Shown here piece by piece: positions 9,183 to 18,977 of a DNA stretch of 64,000 nt. This DNA is from Vibrio sp. SCSIO 43135. GTDB taxonomy: Bacteria; Pseudomonadota; Gammaproteobacteria; Enterobacterales; Vibrionaceae. The position numbers and the translations under genes are program-made. The notes under the pieces are model-generated. The model saw only the letters and a program-made list of their open reading frames with translations, was not told the DNA's origin and did no database searches. The DNA lies in the NCBI RefSeq assembly GCF_023716665.1, contig NZ_CP071860.1, positions 496,001 to 560,000 of the forward strand, read 5' to 3'. Each line of letters opens with the position of its first letter. Position 1 is the first letter of the stretch.

Positions 9183-10352
9183 ATGAAAAAGAAAATCATA
9201 ACAATGGCGATGGGCTCACTTGCAGCACTGTCGTCAATCAACGTGCAGGCACATGGCTGGGTAGAATTTCCAAGCGCGAGGCAGAATACCTGCTATCTCG
9301 ATGGGGGATTCTGGGACAATACGATTCCGAATGCGGCTTGTCAGGCTGCGTTCGATGAATCCGGTGCTTACCCATTTGTTCAACGCAACGAAGTTGCCGC
9401 TAATGTACCGAATTATCGGGACATGGCACATGTTCGAGCGATCGTGCGTGATGGTGAACTATGTTCAGCAAGTGATGCCGCCAAATCGGGGCTCAATGTT
9501 CCTTCTCCTCACTGGCAAAAAACCAACATCAGCCTAGATGCCAATAATCAAATTGATTTGGTGTTCAACGCTACCGCTCCTCATAATCCATCTTACTGGC
9601 AGTTTTACCTGTCAAAGCCGAGCTACGATCCTAGCGTTGCGTTGACTTGGGATGACCTAGAACTTGTCGATACCTCTGGAAATGTCGCGGTCGGCGAAGA
9701 TAAGCGATACCGCATTAAGGTGACATTGCCAGCCGACAGAAGTGGTGATGCGATTCTTTATACTCGCTGGCAACGTGAGGACGCCGCAGGAGAAGGGTTC
9801 TACAACTGTAGTGATATCTCATTCAGTGGTACCGGCACGGATCCAACCGATCCGACGGACCCAACGGAACCCGTCGATAATCTACAATCACTGGGCTACT
9901 TTGTGGCTCAAGGTTTTGGCCCGGTGGAATCGGGTGACACAGTTAGATTTAGAACCTTCGATGCGAGTGGTGCCGAGCTTACGGACATTCAGTTGGCAAT
10001 CTCTGCCAATAATACGTCCACCTGGGCAGCGGAACTTGCTGGGCGGTTTAACGACGCGCAGCAAGGCAGTTGGTTTGTGGGATTCTGGCATGCAGAAATG
10101 AACCACTACATGTTTGATACCAACAATGTGTATGCGAATAAGGTGTTAGCTCCAGATACCAGTTACAGCTATCAGGTGTCTTTGATTAAAGGAGACACGC
10201 CACCGCCGGTAGAGCCGGATAATGCGTGGAACAGTGCCAGCATTTACAACGCTGGAGACGTGGTGACCCATAACGGTCAATCTTGGACCGCTCAATGGTG
10301 GACGAAAGGCGATGAACCGGGCACAACCGGTGAATGGGGTGTTTGGCGCTAA
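9183..10352 (+). CDS. Secreted chitin-active LPMO (AA10) with CBM5-type module
   Basis: This is a copper-dependent lytic polysaccharide monooxygenase that oxidatively cleaves crystalline chitin outside the cell. The signal peptide ends at A23, leaving H24 as the mature N-terminus, as the copper-histidine brace requires. The second brace histidine is probably H134 in TAPHNPSYW. The AA10 domain spans about 24-215. A linker DPTDPTDPTEP follows. A middle domain of about 105 residues (NLQSLGYFV...YQVSLIKG) comes next, and a C-terminal CBM5/12 chitin-binding module with AWNSASIYNAGDVV and AQWWTKGDEPG. An AAGGAA site fixes the start. The gene stands alone with its own terminator. Confidence 0.92.
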   Translation: MKKKIITMAMGSLAALSSINVQAHGWVEFPSARQNTCYLDGGFWDNTIPNAACQAAFDESGAYPFVQRNEVAANVPNYRDMAHVRAIVRDGELCSASDAAKSGLNVPSPHWQKTNISLDANNQIDLVFNATAPHNPSYWQFYLSKPSYDPSVALTWDDLELVDTSGNVAVGEDKRYRIKVTLPADRSGDAILYTRWQREDAAGEGFYNCSDISFSGTGTDPTDPTDPTEPVDNLQSLGYFVAQGFGPVESGDTVRFRTFDASGAELTDIQLAISANNTSTWAAELAGRFNDAQQGSWFVGFWHAEMNHYMFDTNNVYANKVLAPDTSYSYQVSLIKGDTPPPVEPDNAWNSASIYNAGDVVTHNGQSWTAQWWTKGDEPGTTGEWGVWR

Positions 10353-10367
10353 TCGTGATTGAAGGGT

Positions 10368-10395
10368 AAAAGAGGAGGGGGGACCTCCTCTTTTT
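10368..10395. terminator. Terminator shared by LPMO and chemoreceptor genes
   Basis: A stem AAAAGAGGAGG / CCTCCTCTTTTT lies between two convergent genes. It has A and T tracts on both sides, so it can serve both strands. Confidence 0.88.
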
Positions 10396-10402
10396 GTATG
10401 CG

Positions 10403-11962
10403 CTAATCTATGCGTCTGAATTGGCTAACCAATTTACCTTGTGAGGCTAAGTTGGTGACCAGTCCTTCACATTCGTCGCGGGTATCACTGGCAAGGATAT
10501 TGGTTGCGGAGCAAACTTCGCTAATAGATTGCACGCTGGAGTTCATATCTTCTGAGACGCGAGCCATCTCTTCGACTGCAGTCGCAATTTGCCCGTTTCT
10601 ATCCGAAATATCAGAAACTTGGTGAGAGAGAGTATCTAAGCGCTGTCCTGATGTTTCAGCGCTTTCTACACACATTTTTGATAGCTGCCCACCTTCTTGC
10701 ATTGCGGATACGGCGCGTTGAGTACTGGTCTGAATCTGGCTAATGACGGCTTGAATTTCTTCCGTTGATTCGTGGCTTCGTTGCGCTAACGTACGCACTT
10801 CATCGGCCACTACGGCAAAGCCTCTACCTTGTTCGCCCGCTCGAGCCGCCTCAATCGCCGCATTTAGAGCAAGCAAGTTGGTTTGCTCGGCGATACCTTG
10901 AATCACGATGAGCACATCACCGATGGTTTTACCGTGAGCTTCGAGTTGGGAAACCACATCAGATGCTTCGTCCAATTGAGTAGCAAGTTCTTGTATCGCT
11001 TCAACGGTTTGTCTGACGGATTCTTTACCCTCATTAGCGGCAATATGAGCACTTTCGGTTGCGTCAGAGGCGCTTTGGGCATTTTGAGCAATTTCGTTGG
11101 CAGTAGAGTGCATTTCGTTAATTGCGGCTGCCACTTGTTCGGTTTCGTGGGTTTGTCCTTCAAGGTTCTGAGCAGTGGTATCACAATTTTGGGACGATGA
11201 TTTTGCTGCATCGCCAATCTGGTCGTTGGAGTCTTGTATCCGACCAACCACCGCATTGAGTTCTGACTGACGCATTTTTAGTGCTAACTGAATCTCTGAG
11301 ATATCGTCCACATGCTTGGTATAAACCAGCTCCATTAAAGGGTTATCAAACACTTTACGAGCTTGCTCAGATAACGCTTCTAACCTTCGGGTAAGGTGGT
11401 AGACAGAGCCTATAGATAAAAGCAATAGGATCCAAACGCCGGCTCCCGGTAGTGCTGAATCAGCGAACATCGAAACGATGGCAGAAACGAACATGAAAAG
11501 CGCTGCTCTTTGCCACAGCCGAGTCCTAGGAAGTTTGAGTTTGGTCGGTGTTTTGCCTTCTCGAATTTGCGCATAGAGCTTTTCAGCGTTTTCTACATTT
11601 TCTCGGCTGGGGCATAAACGGACTGATTGATACTCAACAATCTGGTTACCTTCTTTGATCGGTGAGGCGAATGCATCCACCCAATAATGGTCCCCATTTT
11701 TGCAGCGATTTTTTACCATCCCCATCCATGACTTGCCCTCTTTGATGTGTTTCCACATATCGGCAAATGCTTCAGGTGGCATGTCAGGGTGGCGAACAAT
11801 ATTGTGCGGCTCTCCGACTAACTCGTCCAACTCATACCCAGCGACTTCACAGAATTCTTTGCTGGCATAAGTGATGTGACTAGATGGGGAGGTAACAGAC
11901 AGCAAGTTGTAACTTGCTGGGTATAGGATCTCTTTTTGAGTGACAGGCTGATTTACACGCAT
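10403..11962 (-). CDS. PAS-domain methyl-accepting chemotaxis protein (Aer-like)
   Basis: A 519-aa chemoreceptor. The N-terminal PAS domain (about 20-120) contains [31 protein letters not shown] and is cytoplasmic, as in Aer, where it binds FAD to sense redox or energy state. Two hydrophobic stretches at about 150-190 anchor it in the membrane without a periplasmic sensor loop. The methyl-accepting region follows, with the conserved hairpin tip [20 protein letters not shown] that binds CheA/CheW. The likely role is energy taxis; FAD binding is an inference from the family. Confidence 0.9.
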   Translation of the reverse strand: MRVNQPVTQKEILYPASYNLLSVTSPSSHITYASKEFCEVAGYELDELVGEPHNIVRHPDMPPEAFADMWKHIKEGKSWMGMVKNRCKNGDHYWVDAFASPIKEGNQIVEYQSVRLCPSRENVENAEKLYAQIREGKTPTKLKLPRTRLWQRAALFMFVSAIVSMFADSALPGAGVWILLLLSIGSVYHLTRRLEALSEQARKVFDNPLMELVYTKHVDDISEIQLALKMRQSELNAVVGRIQDSNDQIGDAAKSSSQNCDTTAQNLEGQTHETEQVAAAINEMHSTANEIAQNAQSASDATESAHIAANEGKESVRQTVEAIQELATQLDEASDVVSQLEAHGKTIGDVLIVIQGIAEQTNLLALNAAIEAARAGEQGRGFAVVADEVRTLAQRSHESTEEIQAVISQIQTSTQRAVSAMQEGGQLSKMCVESAETSGQRLDTLSHQVSDISDRNGQIATAVEEMARVSEDMNSSVQSISEVCSATNILASDTRDECEGLVTNLASQGKLVSQFRRID

Positions 11963-12219
11963 GTTGGCTCCATTGCTTCTAATTATTTTCGATCAGAGCG
12001 CCAACGGACAGACACAACTTATAAGTGAGGATTTAATTATCGATATTTGTGCTGTCTATATTCTATAGTCCGAAAGTTTAAGAAACTCAACTCACATTCA
12101 ACAAGATTTCATTCGCAAAGAGTATGTATATTGGGTAAGGCAATTAAGTCTGTTACTGGAAAGTGGGAAAGCGTTAAAGGCTAGGCTAGCTAGCCTCACA
12201 TACGAGAGGCTAACCAATG
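11963..12219. other. Intergenic spacer
   Basis: About 257 bp between the chemoreceptor start and the end of the lipoprotein gene. I see only AT-rich promoter-like sequence near 12040-12130 and no gene. Confidence 0.4.
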
Positions 12220-12600
12220 TTATTGACAAAAACGCCCTTGAGTCGCGACCTGTGTCATTTGGTATTTACCTTCTATGCTTCGATATACAATTGTGTGCCA
12301 AACTTCACCGCTCTCGAGCTTGAATTCAATCGCGTAATTTATGCCGTTAACGACCTGTGTTCTCACTGAAATGATTTCTTCCAATTTGGCGCTGGTGTTC
12401 ATTTGGGCGAGAACGGTATCGAGGGCCAATTCGGCCTCTGGTGTCACTACCGATTGTGCCCAGCCACCCGCTAGCGTCTCTTGGCTGATACACATTGGGT
12501 TTTCACTTGGCTTCTTTTCAACTTGTTGGGGCGAGTCTGGGCTACATCCTGACAAGCTGACAATCATGAACGTTGCTGTGATGAGTAGTGTCTTGTTCAT
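12220..12600 (-). CDS. Cystatin-like lipoprotein
   Basis: A 126-aa predicted lipoprotein: the hydrophobic leader ends in the lipobox LSGC with lipidated C19. The mature part reads like a type-1 or type-2 cystatin. There is a GG pair (45-46) before a long helix (AELALDTVLAQMN), then QVVNG at 82-86, which fits the QxVxG protease-inhibitory loop. The following strands are INYAIEFKL and WHTIVYRSIEGKYQM. Two cysteines, C37 and C125, could form a disulphide. Cystatins block papain-like cysteine proteases; activity here is inferred from the motif only. Monocistronic; no terminator recognised. Confidence 0.7.
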   Translation of the reverse strand: MNKTLLITATFMIVSLSGCSPDSPQQVEKKPSENPMCISQETLAGGWAQSVVTPEAELALDTVLAQMNTSAKLEEIISVRTQVVNGINYAIEFKLESGEVWHTIVYRSIEGKYQMTQVATQGRFCQ

Positions 12601-12733
12601 AAGGTATGACTCTGTTATCTGGTGAGACCATCTATTCTACGCTCTTTAATTGCCGAGCATGTGTCGAAAAATGAGAAGTTAGTATTCATTGCAATCGGGA
12701 AGACCGGTTGAGATTGGTTTGAGTATAAATAAT

Positions 12734-12761
12734 AAAGCCCTAGCTTGTAGGCTAGGGCTTT
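12734..12761 (-). terminator. Terminator after second DUF3316 gene
   Basis: An 11-bp stem AAAGCCCTAGC / GCTAGGGCTTT, followed on the minus strand by a T-rich tail. Confidence 0.88.
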
Positions 12762-12782
12762 GAACACAGTCTTAGCTAAGAA

Positions 12783-13121
12783 TTAGCTTTCACGGTACTT
12801 GTATTGGTAATCAACTTCAACGACTGCGCGATACTGAATTTCGCCGCGTGCTGGAGAAAACTCTTCGACTGTCACTTTGCCGTCGGTTACTTCAACACTT
12901 GAGGTTTGTACGCTGTTTTCATTGATTGGTAACTTGGCACGTAACTGGTGCGATGGCATTGCCTTGTACTCGTCCATGAGGTCATATCCAGCGTTGTAAG
13001 CTTGCTCTTGAGTCGCGAATGCGTCGGTCTTTACAGTGGTTTCACTGCTTTTTGAGTTTACACCAGCAAATGCTGTTGAGCTGATCACAAGTGCTGACGC
13101 TAGTAGGATTGCTTTTTTCAT
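12783..13121 (-). CDS. Exported DUF3316 family protein (paralogue 2)
   Basis: A 112-aa exported protein with signal peptide MKKAILLASALVISSTAFA. The start is placed at 13121 because a TAGGAG site lies 7 nt upstream; a longer reading frame to 13169 lacks one. The body ends in IQYRAVVEVDYQYKYRES, the DUF3316 closing pattern shared with the protein at 7846-8223. It is more acidic than its paralogue. Function unknown. It is monocistronic with a clear terminator, unlike the copy next to the two-component system. Confidence 0.82.
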   Translation of the reverse strand: MKKAILLASALVISSTAFAGVNSKSSETTVKTDAFATQEQAYNAGYDLMDEYKAMPSHQLRAKLPINENSVQTSSVEVTDGKVTVEEFSPARGEIQYRAVVEVDYQYKYRES

Positions 13122-13474
13122 AATAATTCTCCTAGTTATGGGAATGACCATTGAGTTGGTGATTCCCATAATACGGATTGCCGTGTAAGGAGTCCGTCAG
13201 GCTATGTAAGTTTTACCCTAGTTAATGTAAAGGTTTTACTAACAAAAATTGACACTTTGTGAGTTAGAGGTCAGGGAAGTCGATTTTGTCAGGCTTTGGT
13301 ATAAGTAAGGTCAATGGCAAACGAAGAGGTGGTTAATTTAGAGGGATTTGTCAGTAAATTGTCTCAAACTTGCTTAGTCTGATGAGTTTTTTCTATTTAA
13401 GCGTGGGGAGAAATTGAGTTTGTCGCCATATGAACTAGCTTTAGTAATGTCAGTTGGAAAACAAGGAGTTATCC
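13122..13474. other. Divergent promoter region
   Basis: This 353-bp spacer between divergent genes must hold the promoters of the DUF3316 gene and the alkylsulfatase gene. It is AT-rich. I found no confident operator or further gene. Confidence 0.4.
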
Positions 13475-15430
13475 ATGAACTATTGCACAGTTCCTCTTAT
13501 TGCTGCAGTGCTCTCAACTTCGGTTTGGGCCGCAGAACCAAAACCAGCCACACCATCGACCATTAAAGCGAATCAACAGGTGCTTGCTACGCTTCCCTTT
13601 AAAGACAAGCAGGATTTTGAGAATGCTCAGCGAGGATTTATCGCTGCTCAAGATACTGTCACGATCACCAATGATAAGGGAGGTGTGGTTTGGGACCTAG
13701 AAGAATACAAGAAGTACATCACGCTAGATAATCCAGCACCAGACAGCGTTAACCCGAGTTTATGGCGCAATGCTCAGCTCAATATGATCAATGGTTTGTT
13801 TGAAGTGACCGATGGTATTTACCAAATTAGAGGCTATGACCTGACCAATATCACCTTTGTAGAGGGCGACACGGGCTGGATTGTGTTCGATCCACTGATC
13901 TCTCAAGAAACGGCTAAAGTAGCACTAGAGTTTATCAACTCAGAATTGGGAGAAAGGCCGGTGGTTGCTGTGATTTACAGCCATAGCCATATTGACCATT
14001 TCGGTGGTGTTCGTGGGATTGTCGATGAGGCAGATGTGAAGTCAGGTAAAGTACAAATTATTGCTTCACATGGGTTTACAGAGCATGCGGTGTCGGAGAA
14101 CGTTATTGCCGGTAACGCGATGGGACGACGCGCCATCTATATGTACGGAGCACTACTGCCAAGAAATGAGTTTGGTGGTGTGAACGGAGGGCTAGGACAA
14201 ACCACTTCAACAGGTCTTGCGACTTTGATTGAGCCAACCGATATCATTGAAAAAACAGGTGATGAGAGAACGGTCGATGGTGTGAAAATGGTATTCCAAT
14301 ACACGCCGGGCTCGGAAGCGCCAACTGAGATCAATACCTGGTTCCCAGAGAAAAAAGCACTTTGGATGGCAGAGAATACCACCAATACCATGCACAATAT
14401 TTTGACCTTGCGTGGCGCACAAGTACGTGATGCGCTGAAATGGTCTGGTTACCTTCAAGAAACGATTGAAACTTGGGGCGATGAGGTTGAGGTGAAATTC
14501 CAAAGTCACCACTGGCCAATGTGGGGGCAGAAAGAGATCGTTGATTACTTTAAAAAGCAACGTGATATGTACAAATACACCCACGACCAAACAGTCCGCC
14601 TGATGAACCAAGGCTACATAGGCTCTGAAATCTCAGAAATCATCCAATTCCCTGATGAACTAGAAAATAACTGGAGTACTCGAGGCTACTACGGCACGTT
14701 AAGACACAATAGCCGAGCGGTGTATCAAAGATACATGGGGTGGTACTCAGGTAACCCATCCGATCTTAACAACTTGCCGCCAACTAATGCTGCCGTGAAA
14801 TACGTCGAGTACATGGGCGGTGAGCGAGCGGTAATTGAAAAAGCAAAAGCGGATTTTGATGAGGGTAAATACCGCTGGGTAGCGGAAGTGCTTAAGCATG
14901 TTGTGTTTGCCAACCCACAAAGTAAAAACGGTAAAGCTCTACTGGCAGATACTTACGAACAGTTAGGTTACCAAGCGGAGTCAGGCCCTTGGCGTTCTGT
15001 CTATCTACAAGGGGCTTATGAGCTTAGGAATGGAACACCAAGTGCAGGCGGGACAAACACAGCCTCTCCAGACATCATCAAGAATATGCCACCAGAGATG
15101 TTGTTCGACTATTTGGCGGTAAGAATCTTGCCAGACAAAGCTGCAGGCAAAGACTTTGCGATGAACATTAACTTCACCGATCTCGATGAACAATACACTT
15201 TATATGTAGAGAACTCCGTTCTAAACCATACAAGAATGCAAACAGATAAGCCTGATGTAACGCTAACTTTAACCAAAGCCGCGTTGGATGATGTTCAACT
15301 AGGTAATGTGACACTGGAAAAAGCAATCGCTAGTGGCGATATTCAAATTAAAGGCGATAAGCAAGTCTTCAAGGATTTTGTTGGCATGCTTGATAGCTTT
15401 AATTTCTGGTTCAACATCGTGACACCTTAA
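13475..15430 (+). CDS. Secreted alkylsulfatase (SdsA1-type, metallo-beta-lactamase fold)
   Basis: This enzyme hydrolyses linear alkyl sulfates such as dodecyl sulfate to alcohol and sulfate, in the periplasm or outside. The ATG at 13475 has AAGGAG 7 nt upstream; a TTG seven codons earlier has none. The signal peptide ends near VWA. The catalytic metallo-beta-lactamase domain has the zinc motif HSHIDH at residues 170-175, with further ligands expected around EN in AENTTN and in QSHHWP. A dimerisation helical domain follows (about 390-520), then a C-terminal SCP2-like hydrophobic-substrate domain. The 651-aa length is standard. The next gene starts 12 bp later. Confidence 0.93.
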   Translation: MNYCTVPLIAAVLSTSVWAAEPKPATPSTIKANQQVLATLPFKDKQDFENAQRGFIAAQDTVTITNDKGGVVWDLEEYKKYITLDNPAPDSVNPSLWRNAQLNMINGLFEVTDGIYQIRGYDLTNITFVEGDTGWIVFDPLISQETAKVALEFINSELGERPVVAVIYSHSHIDHFGGVRGIVDEADVKSGKVQIIASHGFTEHAVSENVIAGNAMGRRAIYMYGALLPRNEFGGVNGGLGQTTSTGLATLIEPTDIIEKTGDERTVDGVKMVFQYTPGSEAPTEINTWFPEKKALWMAENTTNTMHNILTLRGAQVRDALKWSGYLQETIETWGDEVEVKFQSHHWPMWGQKEIVDYFKKQRDMYKYTHDQTVRLMNQGYIGSEISEIIQFPDELENNWSTRGYYGTLRHNSRAVYQRYMGWYSGNPSDLNNLPPTNAAVKYVEYMGGERAVIEKAKADFDEGKYRWVAEVLKHVVFANPQSKNGKALLADTYEQLGYQAESGPWRSVYLQGAYELRNGTPSAGGTNTASPDIIKNMPPEMLFDYLAVRILPDKAAGKDFAMNINFTDLDEQYTLYVENSVLNHTRMQTDKPDVTLTLTKAALDDVQLGNVTLEKAIASGDIQIKGDKQVFKDFVGMLDSFNFWFNIVTP

Positions 15431-15442
15431 TCGGAGTAGTGT

Positions 15443-15898
15443 ATGGCAATATCGAAATACGCATTGACCGTTATACTTACTTGCTGTGCCGCACCAGCGA
15501 GTTTGGCCTGTTCTTATGACGGCCAGTTTAGTAATCCGTTTGCTGAGAGCTATGAGGGAGCGCTGGATGTGGCTATAGCCACACAACAAGCGATTAACTC
15601 GCAAAGCCTGCATCCAACGACAATTGCCGCTGGGAAACAAGGGCTGAGACAAGTGAGCTGGTGGTTAACGGTGTGGACAAAGCAGGGGCCAATACAACCT
15701 GATACCTTCGTTTATTTGGTCGATAGCCAGTTATGGAGTCACTTTACATCTGATAGCCAAATGCAGATTCACTCAGATGCGCCTACAGCCAAAGATAGCC
15801 GTGTAGTGATGTTATCCGAAGCTGCACTCGACAACTTAGTGAAAGATAACGTGAGCTTTGATAGGGCGTTGAGTCTAGGGATAGTATCCGTTAGATAG
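15443..15898 (+). CDS. Small exported protein with alkylsulfatase-like C-terminus
   Basis: A 151-aa protein of unknown function with signal peptide MAISKYALTVILTCCAAPASLA, starting 12 bp after the alkylsulfatase, so surely co-transcribed. Its last 30 residues, LSEAALDNLVKDNVSFDRAL and onward, align well with LTKAALDDVQLGNVTLEKAI near the end of the alkylsulfatase SCP2-like domain. The N-terminal half has no match I know. It may be a partner or lipid-binding accessory of the enzyme, or a decayed duplication. The cysteines (C14, C15, C23) lie within or right after the leader. Confidence 0.75.
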   Translation: MAISKYALTVILTCCAAPASLACSYDGQFSNPFAESYEGALDVAIATQQAINSQSLHPTTIAAGKQGLRQVSWWLTVWTKQGPIQPDTFVYLVDSQLWSHFTSDSQMQIHSDAPTAKDSRVVMLSEAALDNLVKDNVSFDRALSLGIVSVR

Positions 15899-15912
15899 TG
15901 AACGAAAAGAAT

Positions 15913-15943
15913 AAAAGCGGAGGAAATAATCCTCCGCTTTTTT
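15913..15943 (+). terminator. Terminator of the alkylsulfatase operon
   Basis: A stem AAAAGCGGAGG / CCTCCGCTTTT with a loop AAATAAT and a T6 tail. Confidence 0.92.
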
Positions 15944-16151
15944 ATGCTTGTTTACTTGCCAAATAACGAGAATATCATGGCATCGATTGTTATTTAATTT
16001 GATTCAGTTACAATGCCCGTTCGCATTTTTTTAGGTACATCCGTATTTGTATCGACATAAATGTAGAGTCTTATAATGCGATGTTTTAAAAGCTAAAACA
16101 TTAACTGAACACGTGTTGCTTGGTATGCAACACCACTGTAAAGGATATCTA
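15944..16151 (+). promoter_or_regulatory. thrS promoter and leader region
   Basis: About 208 bp of AT-rich sequence before thrS. In E. coli the thrS leader folds into tRNA-like hairpins that ThrRS binds to repress its own translation. The stretch GTATCGACATAAATGTAGAGTC TATAAT-like sequence near 16050-16077 could be the promoter. I cannot show the operator fold by eye. Confidence 0.35.
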
Positions 16152-18080
16152 ATGCCTATTATTACACTTCCTGACGGCAGTCAGCGTCAATTTGACAACC
16201 CAGTTTCAACTCTAGAAGTCGCTCAATCGATCGGTCCTGGTCTTGCTAAAGCAACCATCGCTGGCCGTGTTGATGGCAACCGTGTTGATGCATGTGACCT
16301 TATCGAAAACGATGCAAGCCTTGAGATCATCACTGTAAAAGATGAGGTCGATGGCCTTGAAATTGTTCGTCACTCTTGTGCTCACCTACTGGGTCACGCG
16401 ATCAAGCAACTTTACCCTGAAGCTAAAATGGCGATTGGTCCAACGATCGATAACGGTTTCTACTACGATATCGACATGGAGCACTCTTTAACGCAAGAAG
16501 ACTTAGAAAAAGTCGAAAAGCGCATGAAAGAGCTAGCGAAGACCAAGTACCAAGTTATCAAGAAAAAAGTTAGCTGGCAGGAAGCACGCGATGCATTTGA
16601 AGCTCGCGGTGAAACATACAAGATGGAAATCTTGGACGAGAACGTTGCTCGCGACGACCGTCCAGGCCTTTACCATCATGAAGAATACATCGATATGTGT
16701 CGTGGCCCTCACGTACCACATATGGGTTTTTGTCAGCACTTCACGTTGCTTAACGTAGCAGGTGCATACTGGCGTGGTAACAGCGATAACAAGATGCTTC
16801 AACGTATCTATGGTACCGCTTTCCACGACAAGAAAGCGCTTAAAGCGCATCTAACTCGCCTAGAAGAAGCGGCGAAGCGTGACCACCGTAAAATCGGTAA
16901 GCACCTAGACCTGTTCCACATGCAGCAAGAAGCACCGGGTATGGTGTTCTGGCATCACAATGGTTGGTCTATTTTCCGTGATCTTGAAGTATTCGTTCGT
17001 GAAAAACTGACTGAATACGGTTACCAAGAAGTAAAAGGTCCACTTATCATGGACCGCGTTCTTTGGGAACGTTCTGGTCACTGGGACAAATACGCAGAAG
17101 CGATGTTTACGACTTCTTCAGAGAACCGTGAGTACGCATTGAAACCAATGAACTGCCCTGGTCACGTTCAGATCTTTAACCAAGGCCTGAAATCATACCG
17201 TGATCTACCGTTGCGTATGGCTGAGTTCGGCTCATGTCACCGTAACGAACCATCTGGTGCACTGCACGGTATTATGCGTGTACGTGGCTTTACTCAAGAT
17301 GATGCGCACATTTTCTGTACTGAGAGTCAAATTCAGGAAGAAGTCACTAGCTGCATCAAGATGGTTTACGATACGTACCAGACATTTGGCTTCGACAACA
17401 TCGTTGTTAAACTATCGACTCGCCCTGAAAAGCGTGTAGGTTCAGATGAAATCTGGGATCAATCAGAAGAAGCGCTTAAGCAGTCTCTTGAAGCGATGGA
17501 AATTCCATACGAAATTCAAGAAGGTGAGGGGGCATTCTACGGTCCTAAGATTGAATTTACTCTTTACGACTGTCTAGACCGCGCATGGCAATGTGGTACG
17601 GTCCAGTTAGACTTCAACCTACCTGGTCGCCTTGGTGCAACTTACGTAGGTGAAAACAATGAGCGTTTAGTTCCGGTGATGATTCACCGTGCAATTCTAG
17701 GTTCTCTAGAGCGTTTCATTGGTATTCTTATCGAAGAATACGCTGGTTTCTTCCCTACATGGTTGGCGCCAGAACAAGCAGTTATCATGAACATCACCGA
17801 CAAACAGTCAGATTATGTTCAAGAAGTTGCACAAAAACTACAAAAAAGTGGAATTAGAGCCAAAGCAGACTTGAGAAATGAGAAGATTGGCTTTAAAATC
17901 CGCGAACATACTTTGAAGCGTGTCCCGTATATGCTGGTTTGTGGCGACCAAGAGATGGAAGCTGGAGAAATCGCAGTACGTACTCGTAAAGGTAAAGACT
18001 TAGGTAAGTTTAAAGTGGATGACTTTATCTCATACATCCAAGCCGAAGTTTCTACCCGTAAGCTCAATCTGGAGGAATAA
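16152..18080 (+). CDS. thrS: Threonyl-tRNA synthetase
   Basis: This cytoplasmic class II synthetase charges tRNA-Thr. The start at 16152 gives [10 protein letters not shown] and 642 aa, the same as E. coli ThrS; an AAGGATAT site lies 6 nt upstream, and upstream in-frame starts are not needed. Domains in order are an N-terminal TGS domain, the editing domain with [24 protein letters not shown] (removes Ser), and the catalytic core with motif 2 [31 protein letters not shown]. The anticodon-binding domain from about 535 comes last. It heads the thrS-infC-rpmI-rplT translation operon; infC begins 3 bp after its stop. Confidence 0.98.
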   Translation: MPIITLPDGSQRQFDNPVSTLEVAQSIGPGLAKATIAGRVDGNRVDACDLIENDASLEIITVKDEVDGLEIVRHSCAHLLGHAIKQLYPEAKMAIGPTIDNGFYYDIDMEHSLTQEDLEKVEKRMKELAKTKYQVIKKKVSWQEARDAFEARGETYKMEILDENVARDDRPGLYHHEEYIDMCRGPHVPHMGFCQHFTLLNVAGAYWRGNSDNKMLQRIYGTAFHDKKALKAHLTRLEEAAKRDHRKIGKHLDLFHMQQEAPGMVFWHHNGWSIFRDLEVFVREKLTEYGYQEVKGPLIMDRVLWERSGHWDKYAEAMFTTSSENREYALKPMNCPGHVQIFNQGLKSYRDLPLRMAEFGSCHRNEPSGALHGIMRVRGFTQDDAHIFCTESQIQEEVTSCIKMVYDTYQTFGFDNIVVKLSTRPEKRVGSDEIWDQSEEALKQSLEAMEIPYEIQEGEGAFYGPKIEFTLYDCLDRAWQCGTVQLDFNLPGRLGATYVGENNERLVPVMIHRAILGSLERFIGILIEEYAGFFPTWLAPEQAVIMNITDKQSDYVQEVAQKLQKSGIRAKADLRNEKIGFKIREHTLKRVPYMLVCGDQEMEAGEIAVRTRKGKDLGKFKVDDFISYIQAEVSTRKLNLEE

Positions 18081-18083
18081 GCT

Positions 18084-18635
18084 ATTAAAGGCGGAAGACG
18101 TGGCCAACAACCGGCCAAACAAAACCAGCACCGTTTAAACGGTGAAATTCGCGGCGTTCGTGAAGTTCGTCTAACAGGCGCTGACGGTGAAGCCGTTGGT
18201 ATCGTTTCTATCAATGAAGCGCTAGAAGCAGCTGTTGAAGCTGGTATGGATCTCGTAGAGATCAGCCCTAACGCCGAGCCACCAGTTTGTCGTGTGATGG
18301 ACTATGGCAAGTTCCTCTTCGAAAAGAGCAAAGCTGCTAAAGAGCAGAAGAAGAAGCAAAAGCAGATTCAGATTAAGGAAGTAAAATTCCGTCCTGGAAC
18401 TGATATTGGAGACTATCAGGTAAAACTACGCAACCTGACGCGTTTCCTAGAAGACGGCAACAAAGTGAAGGTAACAATTCGCTTCCGTGGCCGTGAAATG
18501 GCTCACCAAGACATCGGTGTCGACGTTTTGAATCGTTTGAAAGAAGATACAGTAGATTTAGCTGTTGTTGAATCTTTCCCGACTCGAATCGAAGGCCGCC
18601 AGATGATCATGGTATTGGCCCCTAAGAAGAAGTAA
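18084..18635 (+). CDS. infC: Translation initiation factor IF3 (ATT start)
   Basis: IF3 binds the 30S subunit and rejects non-initiator codons. The reading frame runs from an ATT at 18084 ([20 protein letters not shown]) with GGAGG 9 nt upstream, matching the AUU start that E. coli infC uses for self-control: excess IF3 blocks its own AUU initiation. The protein is 183 aa. Landmarks are the linker-flanking [19 protein letters not shown] and FRGREMAHQ. No ATG, GTG or TTG would give the full N-terminal domain; the first ATG is at 18246, far inside. It lies 3 bp after thrS. Confidence 0.96.
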   Translation: MKGGRRGQQPAKQNQHRLNGEIRGVREVRLTGADGEAVGIVSINEALEAAVEAGMDLVEISPNAEPPVCRVMDYGKFLFEKSKAAKEQKKKQKQIQIKEVKFRPGTDIGDYQVKLRNLTRFLEDGNKVKVTIRFRGREMAHQDIGVDVLNRLKEDTVDLAVVESFPTRIEGRQMIMVLAPKKK

Positions 18636-18655
18636 TTAACGGCTTTACAAGTAAG

Positions 18656-18687
18656 AAAACCTAGCCGTTCTTGAATGGCTGGGTTTT
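18656..18687 (+). promoter_or_regulatory. Hairpin between infC and rpmI
   Basis: An imperfect stem AAAACCTAGCC / GGCTGGGTTTT. It could be a weak terminator or part of the mRNA site by which ribosomal protein L20 represses rpmI-rplT translation in enterobacteria. The exact L20 operator fold is not demonstrable by eye. Confidence 0.55.
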
Positions 18688-18741
18688 GTTCGCCCTAATT
18701 ACTATTGTTTAAAACAACTCAACAATGCGGAGTTATTCATC

Positions 18742-18936
18742 ATGCCTAAGATGAAAACCAACAAAGGTGCTGCTAAGCGTTTCAAGAAAACTGCTGGTGG
18801 TATTAAGTTTAAGCACGCTACTAAACGTCACATCCTGACTAAGCGTACTACTAAGAACAAGCGTCAGCTTCGTCCAAATGCAATCCTTCCTAAGTGTGAA
18901 GTGGCTGCAGTTGTTCGTATGATGCCATACGCTTAA
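18742..18936 (+). CDS. rpmI: 50S ribosomal protein L35
   Basis: A 64-aa basic ribosomal protein, [20 protein letters not shown] at the start, of the standard bacterial length. It lies between infC and rplT as in other gamma-proteobacteria, with a GGAG site at 18730-18733. In E. coli its translation is the point where L20 represses both genes. Confidence 0.98.
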   Translation: MPKMKTNKGAAKRFKKTAGGIKFKHATKRHILTKRTTKNKRQLRPNAILPKCEVAAVVRMMPYA

Positions 18937-18977
18937 TTCTTTTTAGTTTAATAATCGTTTAGTTTAGGAGAAGCATA

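Noticed and set aside
13454..13474. TTG start of the alkylsulfatase
   Set aside because: The ATG at 13475 has AAGGAG at the right distance, and the signal peptide begins there.
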